Below are positions 45,037 to 53,962 of a DNA stretch of 64,000 bases, one piece after another. Source of the stretch: Vibrio sp. RE86. Its GTDB lineage: Bacteria > Pseudomonadota > Gammaproteobacteria > Enterobacterales > Vibrionaceae. The stretch is taken from positions 1-64,000 of the forward strand of contig NZ_VTXI01000001.1 of NCBI RefSeq assembly GCF_013114545.1, read 5' to 3'. Made by a program: the position numbers and the translations under genes. The notes beneath the pieces are model-generated. The model had not been told where the DNA came from. It searched no databases and was given only the letters and a program-made list of their open reading frames with translations. Position 1 is the first letter of the stretch, and each line of letters begins with the position of its first letter.

Positions 45037-45879
45037 ATGCCCACTTCATTTACCCTACCGCTGGCACTATTAGCATTTGCCGCTAATTCACTCTTCTGCC
45101 GTTTTGCACTATCGGAACAATCGATAGACCCCGGTTCATTCACGGTCATTCGTCTTATCTCTGGTGCTTTAACCTTGATGGCTCTTATGCAGTTTAGAGG
45201 CGAGCTTAATCTCAAATTTTTGCGTGATAGAAACAGCTGGCTTGCTGGTGGTAGTTTGTTTGGTTACGCAGTGGCGTTTTCTTATGCCTACACATCACTG
45301 ACGACAGGCACGGGCGCATTAATTTTATTTGGTATTGTACAGCTAACCTTGATTGGTGCTCACTTGCTGTCTGGGCAGCGCTTAAAGTCTTTAGAATGGG
45401 TCGGGATTGGACTATCTATTAGCGGTTTTGTGGTTCTGATGATGCCATCGGCACAAACGCCAGAGTGGAACGTGGCATTGTTGATGGCAGTGTCGGGCGT
45501 TTGTTGGGCCTTGTTCACTTTGCTCGGAAAGCGCAGCCAGGAATCAGCGTCAGCATCGATTACGCATGGCTTTGTTATTGCCAGTTTTCTAGCTGTATTA
45601 GTCGCGCCTTGGCTGATTCAAGCTCCGAAACTTAGCGGTTCAGGTGCTACTTGGGCACTGTTGTCAGGCGTTGCAGCTTCGGGGCTTGGGTATATTATTT
45701 GGTATCAGGTGATAAAGAAGATTTCGGTGCTGCAAGCGTCGGTTGCTCAGCTGTCCGTTCCTGTGATTGCTTTTATTGCGGGCGCGATTGGACTAGGCGA
45801 AGAGATTCGGATGATCTCGGTCTTGGCATCGATGTTGGTATTAGGCGGTATAGGGCTTGTGTTTATCTCCAAGAGATAA
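45037..45879 (+). CDS. EamA-family (DMT) transporter
   Basis: A 280-residue protein with ten predicted transmembrane helices in two EamA repeats (drug/metabolite transporter superfamily). LPLALLAFAANSLFCRFAL in helix 1 and the GITGFVVLMMP-like end of the first repeat are typical. AAGGA precedes the ATG at 45037. It is monocistronic. Substrates of these exporters (amino acids, nucleosides, drugs) cannot be predicted. Confidence 0.88.
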   Translation: MPTSFTLPLALLAFAANSLFCRFALSEQSIDPGSFTVIRLISGALTLMALMQFRGELNLKFLRDRNSWLAGGSLFGYAVAFSYAYTSLTTGTGALILFGIVQLTLIGAHLLSGQRLKSLEWVGIGLSISGFVVLMMPSAQTPEWNVALLMAVSGVCWALFTLLGKRSQESASASITHGFVIASFLAVLVAPWLIQAPKLSGSGATWALLSGVAASGLGYIIWYQVIKKISVLQASVAQLSVPVIAFIAGAIGLGEEIRMISVLASMLVLGGIGLVFISKR

Positions 45880-45890
45880 CAACCTGTGAG

Positions 45891-47039
45891 TTAGATGTTC
45901 TCACCAAGACTGAAATAGGCAAGCCAATCACCGTCATTATTGTAGGTGACGTCCATGCGGACATTGATGCGCTCTTTACGCATGACACGATAGCGCAAGC
46001 CAACCCCTACCATTGATAGAGTGTCGCTCTCACTGAAGCTTTTTTCTGGGCCTAATGCTTGGCGACCAAAAGATTTTCCGATCCCCCCTAACGCCACATA
46101 CGTTAGGCGATCCAGCCGTTCATTGCCCGTGTTGAGCGGCGTATAGCGATACTCCATCTCTAAACTGGTCAGGTTTGCAGCCGGTACATAATCTCCGACG
46201 ATAAAGCCACGCTGAACGTCGCGTCCTTGACGACCATAAGTGCTTAGTGCGCTTGCTGGTGCATTGTCAGCATCGAAGAGATAGCGATTGAGCCAACGAG
46301 TCGCAAGGATATGGTTATTCTCATCGACTAAACTGCGGTAGTGGCGATAATCCGTCGTCATTAATGAATAGGTCTTGTCGCCATCGTTACCTAACCACTT
46401 AGCGTGATCTTCATATGTGGCTTCAAACATATAACCGCTATAGGGGTAATAGTAGTGTTCTCTTTTATCAAACAGAACGGACAGCTTTAGCCCGATATCT
46501 GTTTGGTAGTCTTCAGTAAATCCTGAAACCCCCAAAAGGAGGCGATCCCTATTGGTTTCTCCAATATAGCTATTTGCTGTGAAGTTAATCCCTAAACCAA
46601 TATAGAGGTCGTCGGTCAATGAGTAGTAAACATCACCAAAGAAATTGATCTCTTTCTGAGTCGTCGCGACGGTTTTCAACTGCTCAAGGAGTTGGACATC
46701 GATATTGGAGTAGTTGTAGCCAAAATCCGTCACAATTCGGAATCTGTCGAGCAGGATATCGGTGTTGCCACGGACGCTATAGCTTTGACTTTCGGTGTAG
46801 GTCAGAGTTGCGGATAGTGTTGAAGGGCTTGTCTCTTCATCACTGGAATAGAAGCTGTATAAAGGGACTAAAGAGGCGCCTGCACCGACGCTTGGGTCGT
46901 AGAACGGGATAGCTATGGTTTTAAAGCTGCTCTCTTTATCAGTAGAAACATCGGTTGTTTCTTCCGCCAATGTGTGGCTTGAGAAAAGCAGCGCTGAGAA
47001 AGCTGATAAAAGCTGAATCCGTTTCATAACTAAGTGCAT
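45891..47039 (-). CDS. BamA/TamA-like outer membrane barrel protein
   Basis: A 382-residue protein with a signal peptide (about 1-25), alternating beta strands of a 16-strand barrel and the QRGF motif of Omp85-family proteins (GRQGRDVQRGFIVGDY, about residues 270-285). It lacks POTRA domains, so it resembles the short surface-antigen D15-like proteins rather than BamA itself. It ends next to the EamA gene on the opposite strand. Function, possibly a specialised translocator or porin, is not known. Confidence 0.87.
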   Translation of the reverse strand: MHLVMKRIQLLSAFSALLFSSHTLAEETTDVSTDKESSFKTIAIPFYDPSVGAGASLVPLYSFYSSDEETSPSTLSATLTYTESQSYSVRGNTDILLDRFRIVTDFGYNYSNIDVQLLEQLKTVATTQKEINFFGDVYYSLTDDLYIGLGINFTANSYIGETNRDRLLLGVSGFTEDYQTDIGLKLSVLFDKREHYYYPYSGYMFEATYEDHAKWLGNDGDKTYSLMTTDYRHYRSLVDENNHILATRWLNRYLFDADNAPASALSTYGRQGRDVQRGFIVGDYVPAANLTSLEMEYRYTPLNTGNERLDRLTYVALGGIGKSFGRQALGPEKSFSESDTLSMVGVGLRYRVMRKERINVRMDVTYNNDGDWLAYFSLGENI

Positions 47040-47186
47040 TAACCTATGTATTACTGAGCAAAATATCCATATGGGCTCATAGCTGCGGAGTATACCACTT
47101 TTTAAGTAATATTCTCTCCATATTTAAAATTAATTAGTTTAGCGTACGGCTTGTAGCTGACTGCGTGAATCGACCATGAAAATAAA

Positions 47187-47217
47187 AATCCCCGAGCTTT
47201 ATCTCGGGGATTTTTAT
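47187..47217. terminator. ppiB terminator (bidirectional)
   Basis: ATCCCCGAG (47188-47196) pairs with CTCGGGGAT (47203-47211), flanked by an A-run and by a T-run, directly after the ppiB stop. Confidence 0.9.
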
Positions 47218-47711
47218 TATTCAGTGATAGTTACTTTATTGATTTTAATCGTATCAAGTGGCACATCGTCATGACCTCTCTTTGAGCCAGTCATGGCTTT
47301 ACCAATATTGTTTACCACTTCCATGCCTGCCGTGACTTTTCCAAAGACCGCATAACCCCAGCCGTTGTTGGTTTTGGCGGAGTGATTCAAGAAATCATTG
47401 TCATCTAAGTTAATAAAGAACTGTGCTGTCGCTGAATGAGGCGCGTCTGTACGAGCAAAGGCAATAGACCCAGTGACGTTCTTCAGTCCACGGTTTGCTT
47501 CGTTCGCGATCGGCGCGTGCGTCTCTTTCTCTGTCATATCTTCAGTGTGGCCACCACCTTGGATCATAAAGCCATCGATGACACGGTGAAAGATCGTGTC
47601 TTCGTAGAAACCTTCTTGGCAGTAGCGAAGGAAGTTCTTTGAACTGACAGGGGCTTTTTCCATGTTCAGTTCAATTTCGATATCGCCGTAAGTGGTAGAT
47701 AGAGTGATCAT
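47217..47711 (-). CDS. ppiB: Peptidyl-prolyl cis-trans isomerase B (cyclophilin)
   Basis: A 164-residue cytoplasmic cyclophilin without a signal peptide. Conserved catalytic segments are [16 protein letters not shown] (including the essential Arg and Phe) and [13 protein letters not shown]. It accelerates proline isomerisation in protein folding. It is followed immediately by its terminator and has no close upstream partner in the same unit. Confidence 0.95.
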   Translation of the reverse strand: MITLSTTYGDIEIELNMEKAPVSSKNFLRYCQEGFYEDTIFHRVIDGFMIQGGGHTEDMTEKETHAPIANEANRGLKNVTGSIAFARTDAPHSATAQFFINLDDNDFLNHSAKTNNGWGYAVFGKVTAGMEVVNNIGKAMTGSKRGHDDVPLDTIKINKVTITE

Positions 47712-47753
47712 TGTTGTTGCTCAATCAGTTGAAATTGACAGGAGTATAGCAAG

Positions 47754-48329
47754 CTATCGCCAAGCTAACACGCCATAGTGATATGGGCAGCTTTGCTCAA
47801 TATCGACGATCGTAATATTCTGGAAACCCGCTTGCTCCATCCATTGTATGGTTTGTTCTGGTGTTGGACGAATATCAAGAGAGGGGCCGCGAGGCGTATC
47901 TATATCACTGCGCCAGTGAATCACTGAAAGGCATCCGCCAACTTTAAGGTTTCGATAGGCTTCCTTTAGAAGTGCAACGGGGTTTTCAAGGTGAAGCAGG
48001 TTGTAAATCATCACTCCTGAATGGCTTTGGTCATCTTTGCCTGTTCCGAATTGAATGACATCTCTATCAATCGTCACGAGGTTGGTAAGCGCTTGCTGTT
48101 TAGCTAACGTACTCACTCGCTCTACCATTTCAGGCTCAATATCAAAGCTGGAGAGCTTGCCCTGAATATGCTGGGCGAAAGGCAAACTGAACGTGCCGTA
48201 GCCACAGCCGACTTCTATCCAGTCGCCATTGCGATCTTGTACAGGGAGCAAAGTATCAAGCGCCAACTCGACATTGAAAAAACTGGCCCAATACTGCTCT
48301 TGTGGCATCCCACTGTCTCGAACTTTCAT
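47754..48329 (-). CDS. SAM-dependent methyltransferase
   Basis: A 191-residue class I methyltransferase with the SAM-binding motif IEVGCGYGTFSLPFA and a C-terminal QTIQWMEQAGF segment. AAAGGAA lies six bases upstream of the ATG at 48329, so I use that start rather than the longer frame to 48395. The methyl acceptor is unknown. It is separated by a terminator from the monooxygenase-like gene upstream. Confidence 0.9.
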   Translation of the reverse strand: MKVRDSGMPQEQYWASFFNVELALDTLLPVQDRNGDWIEVGCGYGTFSLPFAQHIQGKLSSFDIEPEMVERVSTLAKQQALTNLVTIDRDVIQFGTGKDDQSHSGVMIYNLLHLENPVALLKEAYRNLKVGGCLSVIHWRSDIDTPRGPSLDIRPTPEQTIQWMEQAGFQNITIVDIEQSCPYHYGVLAWR

Positions 48330-48395
48330 ACTCTTCCTTTGATCGGGCGAATCATACCGCCTTCTGTTCTGAACAGGTATTCTAACCGAGTTCAT

Positions 48396-48430
48396 AAAAA
48401 GAAAAAGCCCTGCTGGGCGGGCAGGGCTTT
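48396..48430 (-). terminator. Intrinsic terminator after the monooxygenase-like gene
   Basis: AAAGCCCTGC (48404-48413) pairs with GCAGGGCTTT (48421-48430), and T-runs follow on the minus strand. Confidence 0.85.
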
Positions 48431-48453
48431 GAAAGGCAGTGGTGTTGCAGTGT

Positions 48454-48744
48454 CTACGCGATGTGAGTCATTCGGTTGATGGTGAATGTCTCAACAGCGC
48501 CTTCAACAGCGGCAATATAGTCAGCAATGTGAGCACTTGCTAAGTGTGCGTCCAATGCTGCTTCTGACTCCCAGTTTTCATGGAAAACGAAATGGGCAGG
48601 ATTGCTATTGTCTTGGTGCAAGTCATAGTTGATGCAACCCTCTTCAGCACGAGTTTTATCGATCAACTTAATCAGCTCTGCTTTTACTAAGTCAACTTTC
48701 TCTTCGTTCGCAATGATATTGGCAATAACTGTTAGTTTACTCAT
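48454..48744 (-). CDS. Antibiotic biosynthesis monooxygenase-like protein
   Basis: A 96-residue ferredoxin-fold protein of the ABM/YgiN class (LTVIANIIANEEKVDLVKAELI, then HFVFHENWESEAALDAHL). Relatives oxidise quinols or aromatic rings without cofactor. GGTGGA precedes the ATG. It follows the nitroreductase gene by 31 bases in the same direction, so the two are likely cotranscribed as a small redox unit. Confidence 0.9.
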   Translation of the reverse strand: MSKLTVIANIIANEEKVDLVKAELIKLIDKTRAEEGCINYDLHQDNSNPAHFVFHENWESEAALDAHLASAHIADYIAAVEGAVETFTINRMTHIA

Positions 48745-48775
48745 TTCGTTTCCACCTATTGGTTGTCTAACTGTC

Positions 48776-49432
48776 TTATAGAGTTGTGATTACGTGGTCC
48801 ATCGCTAGACGCGCTTTTGGTAGACCGTGGTTGTAGTCTTCGCCATCTTTGTGGTAGCCGATAGACAGAGCCAACTCACATACGTGACCTTCTAGTTGCT
48901 CAGAGAATGCTTCACCGATTAGCGCTGCATCAACGCCTTCCATTGGTGTAGAGTCGATACCTAGACGCGCTAATGTGTGCAGTAAGTTACCTAGAGCGAT
49001 GTACGTTTGCGCCTTTGTCCAGTTACCGTTGAAGCCTGACTCGTCAGTATTCATCTCTGCAAATGCGTAAGCACCCATAAACATGTCGTACATGTCAGCT
49101 GGTAGGTGGCCAGATGTCACTTCTGCATCTACACGTTTCGCAAATTTCTCTTTAGTGAACTTTGGATCGTAGGCAAATAGAATCGTGTGAGACGCTTCTT
49201 TCGCATGCGGTTGGTTGAACTGGTGCATGTTCGCAAACGTGTCGTGGAATTTCTGCTTTGCTTCGTTGCTCTCTAGTACGATGAATTTCCAAGGCTGAGA
49301 GTTAATAGAAGACGCTGATAGACGAAGCGCTTCTTTGATGACTTCCATATCTTCAGCTGAAATGCGTTTTTCAGCATCGTATTTTTTAGCTGTGTAGCGA
49401 GTGTTTAAGTCTTTGATGATTGGATGAGTCAT
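48776..49432 (-). CDS. Nitroreductase family protein (NfsB-like)
   Basis: A 218-residue FMN-dependent nitroreductase with the NfsB-type N-terminus (HPIIKDLNTRYTAKKYD) and FMN-contact segments RLSASSINSQPWKFIVLE and the C-terminal GLPKARLAMDHVITTL. It reduces nitroaromatics or quinones with NAD(P)H in the cytoplasm. AGGAA lies just upstream. It leads a two-gene operon with the ABM-like gene. Confidence 0.93.
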   Translation of the reverse strand: MTHPIIKDLNTRYTAKKYDAEKRISAEDMEVIKEALRLSASSINSQPWKFIVLESNEAKQKFHDTFANMHQFNQPHAKEASHTILFAYDPKFTKEKFAKRVDAEVTSGHLPADMYDMFMGAYAFAEMNTDESGFNGNWTKAQTYIALGNLLHTLARLGIDSTPMEGVDAALIGEAFSEQLEGHVCELALSIGYHKDGEDYNHGLPKARLAMDHVITTL

Positions 49433-49735
49433 GTCGATTCCTAACTATCTAAAAATTGAATTCAGCAGGGTTTGATGTTCAGTGCGTCAACAGCAATAGG
49501 TTGATTTCAAACGTCAGAGAACATGCCCCAATTATCGGTAACTTGCGTTAGCCTGTGTCGATGGGTGTAATTTAGTGGAATTTGCGGGCGAGAAAAATAG
49601 CGCATATGTCCAATCACTATGGAACCTTTTGTCCATAATCATCGGTTACCTACTGAATCGAGCTTTTAAAATAAGGTTCTGGCATGTCACGTTAGTGCTA
49701 TGTGTCATGCCAAAAACCGATCTTGTTAGGTTGCG
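49433..49735. other. Intergenic region
   Basis: About 300 bases between the nitroreductase gene and the end of the Usp gene. The only structure seen is an imperfect inverted repeat, GGCATGTCAC/GTGTCATGCC (49681-49711), that lacks a T-run. No ORF with a ribosome site is apparent. Confidence 0.5.
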
Positions 49736-50155
49736 TTACATTGGGACGACAAGAATATCGACGGGCGATTTGTCTACCAGATGTTTGGAGTACGAGACGA
49801 TTTTGCTCCAAAAATCATGATGATGACCACAAATAAGTAGGTCGATATGATTCTCTTTAATGGTCTGTTCGAGTTTGTCAGATAAGTCACCGGTACCAAT
49901 CAAGATGTGCTTAATTGGTTGTGGGCTGTACGCCTCAAATTCACGGATCTCTGTGATGGTTTGTTCACCCAAAGGGTGCTGATCTGTGTTGGTCTGGATA
50001 TCCACCAGTTCTGGGTAAATTTCGCCATGAGAGCCGTCGATGTGAACAAATGACACATAGGCATTGGTCATTTCAGCTAAGTAGGATGCTCGGTCAATGA
50101 GCATTTTACTTTCGTCAGTGCGCTCAAGTGCGACAAGAATGTGCGTATATCTCAT
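49736..50155 (-). CDS. Universal stress protein family
   Basis: A 139-residue UspA-like protein with the family N-terminus (YTHILVALERTDESKMLIDRA) and the phosphate-loop-like region near CGHHHDFWSKIVSYSKHLVDKS. GGGAGGAAAA precedes the ATG on the minus strand. It is monocistronic, divergent from a hybrid histidine kinase gene 210 bases away. The function is general stress adaptation; the ligand is unknown. Confidence 0.92.
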   Translation of the reverse strand: MRYTHILVALERTDESKMLIDRASYLAEMTNAYVSFVHIDGSHGEIYPELVDIQTNTDQHPLGEQTITEIREFEAYSPQPIKHILIGTGDLSDKLEQTIKENHIDLLICGHHHDFWSKIVSYSKHLVDKSPVDILVVPM

Positions 50156-50365
50156 GATGTTTTCCTCCCTGGTCTGTACTCTTTATAACCATAATATTTT
50201 TGAGGATAAAAGAGTGTTACCCACCTCCCGAATCCTTATAGAAGCATGATTTTCAGTCAGTTTTATGATGATTTGATGATCCGTATCGACCTAAGGAATG
50301 TTGAGCAACTGGTTGATTATCATTGTGCTACTATTAGCATACAAGAATAAGTATGGATGTAACCT

Positions 50366-53300
50366 ATGGCTAGGGATAAATTGGCTCGGAGTATTTCAGT
50401 TAGACACAAGTTATTTGTATTGGTGGCACTGCCTTTGTTGCTGCTATTAGGTTTAGTCAGTTGGCAAGTGCATTTGTTATCCGCTCAAATGCAAAGCCTC
50501 GAAAAATCCAAGTCATTTTTAGCTCTACTGGAAACAAGTGGTCAATTTTATCGCAGTTCAAATAAGCAGATAAACAGCTCTGAGATCGATAGACTGACCG
50601 AGCTTTCTTCGCAGGTGTTTGGCGCAGACCAAGAGGTGCGTGACTTGATTGAGGAAATCGCTTCGTCATCAACCAATACCGCAGAAACGACGGATGTGTA
50701 TGACATTCTTGATGAGCAAGATTGGCAAGCTGACCTTTACAAACAGTTGTTAACTAAGCTGGAGCGGGTAAGTTTAGGGAATCTGAAGCCGGAAGTAATG
50801 CAGCACCTATCAGCACTATTGCAGCTTGAGTGGTTGCTGTTCTGGTCATCAGAAGAGACGCGACTCTCTAAAGGGATGATCGATGTTTGGCTGCAATACC
50901 AAGATTTTGATAGTGATATACAAGAGCAAGTGCTTGCTTTGGCACAGAATCAGCAGCTCTATTTAGAACGTTTTGTTGCATTGAATGCAGATGAAACTCA
51001 AGTGAGTTTGATGCTCGATGTATTCAGCAATGATGTATTTAGCCAGAGCCAAAGTTTTCGTCAAAGTTTTAGCTATCAGTCTGCACTCAACTCCATGACA
51101 GTCCTTCAGCTAGACCGCGGCATATATGCACTCTCTTCTCGGCTGATGCTGTTGCAAAATGTTGGGGAAGCAATAGAGCATCAACTTATCGCTGAGGTAG
51201 ACGCGGCGATTGTTCGTGCTGAGCAGCAACGTATCTTATTTTTATCGATTGTTTCCATTCTGACCATTTTAGTCATGGTCTTGGCGATTAAACTTGCTCA
51301 ACGTCTGACAAACAACTTAAAGCACGTTCTGGATTTTTTAGGCCACAGCGACTCCAGTTCGCTCCCAAGTTTGAGCCAAACGGTCAAAGGTAACGATGAA
51401 CTGAGTCAATTCGCGGTCGAAGTTGAACGGTTAACGATAGAGCGACAGCAAGCCCAAGAGCGATTGACGACCGCGAAAGAGGATGCCGAGCGAGCAAAGG
51501 ATGACGCTATCTTAGCCAGCAAAGCGAAAAGCAGCTTCTTAGCCAATATGTCGCATGAGATCAGAACGCCGCTTAATGGCGTGATCGGCATTGCGGAAGT
51601 GTTATCAGACACCGAATTAAGTGCCAATCAGAAAGATTACGTCGATACGATTGAAACCTCATCCCACCTGTTACTTAGCTTAATTAATGACATTCTTGAT
51701 TTCTCGAAGATTGAATCGGGCATGTTGTTAGTTAGCCCTCACTCAACGTGTGTCCGAGAGTCCATGTACGACATCGCCTCCATTGTTGCGCCAAAAGCAA
51801 AAGAGAAAGGCATCGATCTCAAGGTTTCGATTGGTTCAGACACACCATTTAGGGTGCTGGTGGATGACCATCGCCTACGACAAGTGTTGATGAACTTTAT
51901 GTCCAACGCCGTCAAATTTACCAGCGAGGGCGAAGTCGCTCTTTCCCTAAGCAGTCACTATCAAAGTAGTGAGACAGTCGCCCTTACCTTCGCGGTTCAA
52001 GACTCTGGGATTGGTATTGATGAACAGCAGCAGAAGAAGATCTTTGAGCCGTTTTCACAAGAAGATGACTCCACTACGCGTCAATTCGGCGGAACAGGCC
52101 TTGGTCTAGCGATAAGCACTCAGTTAGTGGGATTGATGGGCAGTAAAATCGAGCTCAAATCGGTTAAAGGAGAGGGGAGTTGTTTCTACTTTACCCTCGA
52201 GCTTCCTATTGATATTCGTCATTATCCAATTAAGAAAGAGGAGCAGATCGCGTCCCCAATTGTACTCATCTGTGATGACGATGATGTGTCTAAAGTGGTT
52301 AGCGAGGAGCTTAAGTTTTACGGAGTATCAGTACAGGACTCTTTGACGTGTTTTGGTGAATTAGAAAGTTTGGTCAAGCAGGACAACAAGCCTATTCTGG
52401 TGATGATTGAGAGCGACTCAGCGGTTGAGCCTCTCAATAAAACTCGATTTGCCGATCTTCAAAATAACGGCTTTAGCGTGTGTGTTGTGCGTGGTTTTAA
52501 TAGCGGTTCTGCTGATTTCGGAGATAGCATCTCGGCGCTGGTTACCCAACCGTTACTCGGCCAAAGGTTACTCAAAGCGGTTCAGTCGTGCGATCAGAAG
52601 CAGGACGATAATGCGAGCTTCTCTGACTCACTGCATTCATTGCGCAGTGCAAAAATTTTGATCGTCGAGGATAACAAGATCAACCAAAAGATCGCGGGTT
52701 TGCATGTCGGAAAGGCAGGGTTCGAGTTCGATATTGCGAGTAACGGGCAAGAAGCATTGGATATGTATACCGATAGTCAAACGTACGGGCTTATCTTGAT
52801 GGATTGCATGATGCCAGTCATGGATGGATTTCACGCCACTCAAGCGATCAGGGCGTTAGAACAGTCTACCGGCCGACGCCGAATCCCAATCATAGCGCTT
52901 ACTGCGAGTGTCGTGGATGACGATATTCAGCGCTGTTTTGATGTGGGAATGGATGACTATGTCGCCAAGCCTTTTAAAGCGACTGTTCTACGTGAAAAGC
53001 TCCACTCTATGGTGCATGTCCCAACACCGGTGAACAGCACACAGGCTCATGACACTCCTTCACACTTAACCCAGCCATTGGTTGAATCGACCGAAACACT
53101 CCCGAGCAAAGCGGAGCGAATCTTGTTGGTTGAAGACAATCGGGTAAACCAAAAAGTCGCGTCCCTGTTTTTGACTAAAGCGGGCTATCAATTTGATATT
53201 GCGGACAATGGACAGATTGCCGTCGATAAATTTCAAAGCACCGATGGTTACGATTTGATCTTGATGGATTGCATGATGCCAGTGAAGGATGGTTTTGCAG

Positions 53301-53482
53301 CCACACGAGAGATACGACAAATTGAAACAGAGCAAGGTCGAATAAAAATACCAATCATCGCGCTGACCGCGAGTGTGGTGGATGACGATATTCAACGTTG
53401 TTATGACTCGGGTATGGACGCCTATGTTGCGAAACCGGTGAAGAAAGAGAAGCTGTTGCACGAAATTGCGAGCGTGATTTAG
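50366..53482 (+). CDS. Hybrid histidine kinase with three receiver domains
   Basis: A 1038-residue sensor kinase. Membrane helices at about 14-36 and 286-308 flank a mostly helical periplasmic sensor of about 250 residues. A cytoplasmic coiled coil leads to HisKA (H397 in NMSHEIRTPLNG) and HATPase (FGGTGLGLAI), then three receivers. The first (about 628-750) lost its acceptor region, the second has D813, and the third has D968. Receivers two and three are strikingly similar, indicating duplication. No Hpt domain is attached, so a separate phosphotransfer protein is needed. It begins an operon with a PstS-like and a porin gene, which may deliver or modify its signal. Confidence 0.93.
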   Translation: MARDKLARSISVRHKLFVLVALPLLLLLGLVSWQVHLLSAQMQSLEKSKSFLALLETSGQFYRSSNKQINSSEIDRLTELSSQVFGADQEVRDLIEEIASSSTNTAETTDVYDILDEQDWQADLYKQLLTKLERVSLGNLKPEVMQHLSALLQLEWLLFWSSEETRLSKGMIDVWLQYQDFDSDIQEQVLALAQNQQLYLERFVALNADETQVSLMLDVFSNDVFSQSQSFRQSFSYQSALNSMTVLQLDRGIYALSSRLMLLQNVGEAIEHQLIAEVDAAIVRAEQQRILFLSIVSILTILVMVLAIKLAQRLTNNLKHVLDFLGHSDSSSLPSLSQTVKGNDELSQFAVEVERLTIERQQAQERLTTAKEDAERAKDDAILASKAKSSFLANMSHEIRTPLNGVIGIAEVLSDTELSANQKDYVDTIETSSHLLLSLINDILDFSKIESGMLLVSPHSTCVRESMYDIASIVAPKAKEKGIDLKVSIGSDTPFRVLVDDHRLRQVLMNFMSNAVKFTSEGEVALSLSSHYQSSETVALTFAVQDSGIGIDEQQQKKIFEPFSQEDDSTTRQFGGTGLGLAISTQLVGLMGSKIELKSVKGEGSCFYFTLELPIDIRHYPIKKEEQIASPIVLICDDDDVSKVVSEELKFYGVSVQDSLTCFGELESLVKQDNKPILVMIESDSAVEPLNKTRFADLQNNGFSVCVVRGFNSGSADFGDSISALVTQPLLGQRLLKAVQSCDQKQDDNASFSDSLHSLRSAKILIVEDNKINQKIAGLHVGKAGFEFDIASNGQEALDMYTDSQTYGLILMDCMMPVMDGFHATQAIRALEQSTGRRRIPIIALTASVVDDDIQRCFDVGMDDYVAKPFKATVLREKLHSMVHVPTPVNSTQAHDTPSHLTQPLVESTETLPSKAERILLVEDNRVNQKVASLFLTKAGYQFDIADNGQIAVDKFQSTDGYDLILMDCMMPVKDGFAATREIRQIETEQGRIKIPIIALTASVVDDDIQRCYDSGMDAYVAKPVKKEKLLHEIASVI

Positions 53483-53515
53483 CGCCCAAGTAGCAAAGGG
53501 GAGGACACCTAAACA

Positions 53516-53959
53516 GTGATTCGACATCAACTATCAGTTTGGCTATTGCTGATTGGGCTTAGCCTGTTTACTCCAGTCGTAGCGGGCCAAGACATGGCTA
53601 TTTTTTCCATGGATTCAGGGTTCTCTGAGCTTTCAAAATCTAAAGCGAGAAAGCTCTATCGAGGCAAAACCAAACGACTTTCAGGCAAGCGTTTCGAGCT
53701 GTCTGACTGGCCAGAGAATAGCCCAGAACGCTTGGAATTCTATGACGCTCTACTGGGTAAAAATAACGCACAGATGAACGCTCATTGGGCGAGTCTCTCT
53801 TTTTCTGGGAAGGCAAGACCGCCCAAAGAGATCACGACTGCTGACATCGACTCATTGCTCGATTGGATGTCAGAAAAGTCCAACCGAATTGGCTACGCGC
53901 CTCTCGAACAACTTCCTGACAATGCCACCATTTTGTACGTCGTAAGTACGGAGAAATAA
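53516..53959 (+). CDS. PstS-like periplasmic substrate-binding protein
   Basis: A 147-residue secreted protein: signal peptide (about 1-24), then one domain resembling the phosphate-binding protein PstS fold (FSMDSGFSELSKSKARKLYRGKTKRLSGKRFELSDWPE and IGYAPLEQLPDNATILYV). It is half the size of true PstS, so it lacks one lobe. It starts with GTG at 53516 after AGGGGAGGA, 33 bases after the hybrid kinase gene. It may be a soluble partner of the kinase sensor domain. Phosphate binding is unproven. Confidence 0.8.
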   Translation: MIRHQLSVWLLLIGLSLFTPVVAGQDMAIFSMDSGFSELSKSKARKLYRGKTKRLSGKRFELSDWPENSPERLEFYDALLGKNNAQMNAHWASLSFSGKARPPKEITTADIDSLLDWMSEKSNRIGYAPLEQLPDNATILYVVSTEK

Positions 53960-53962
53960 CTT

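Noticed and set aside
49681..49711. Inverted repeat GGCATGTCAC/GTGTCATGCC as a terminator
   Set aside because: It has one mismatch, a long loop and no T-run on either strand. It may be an operator, but I have no further support.
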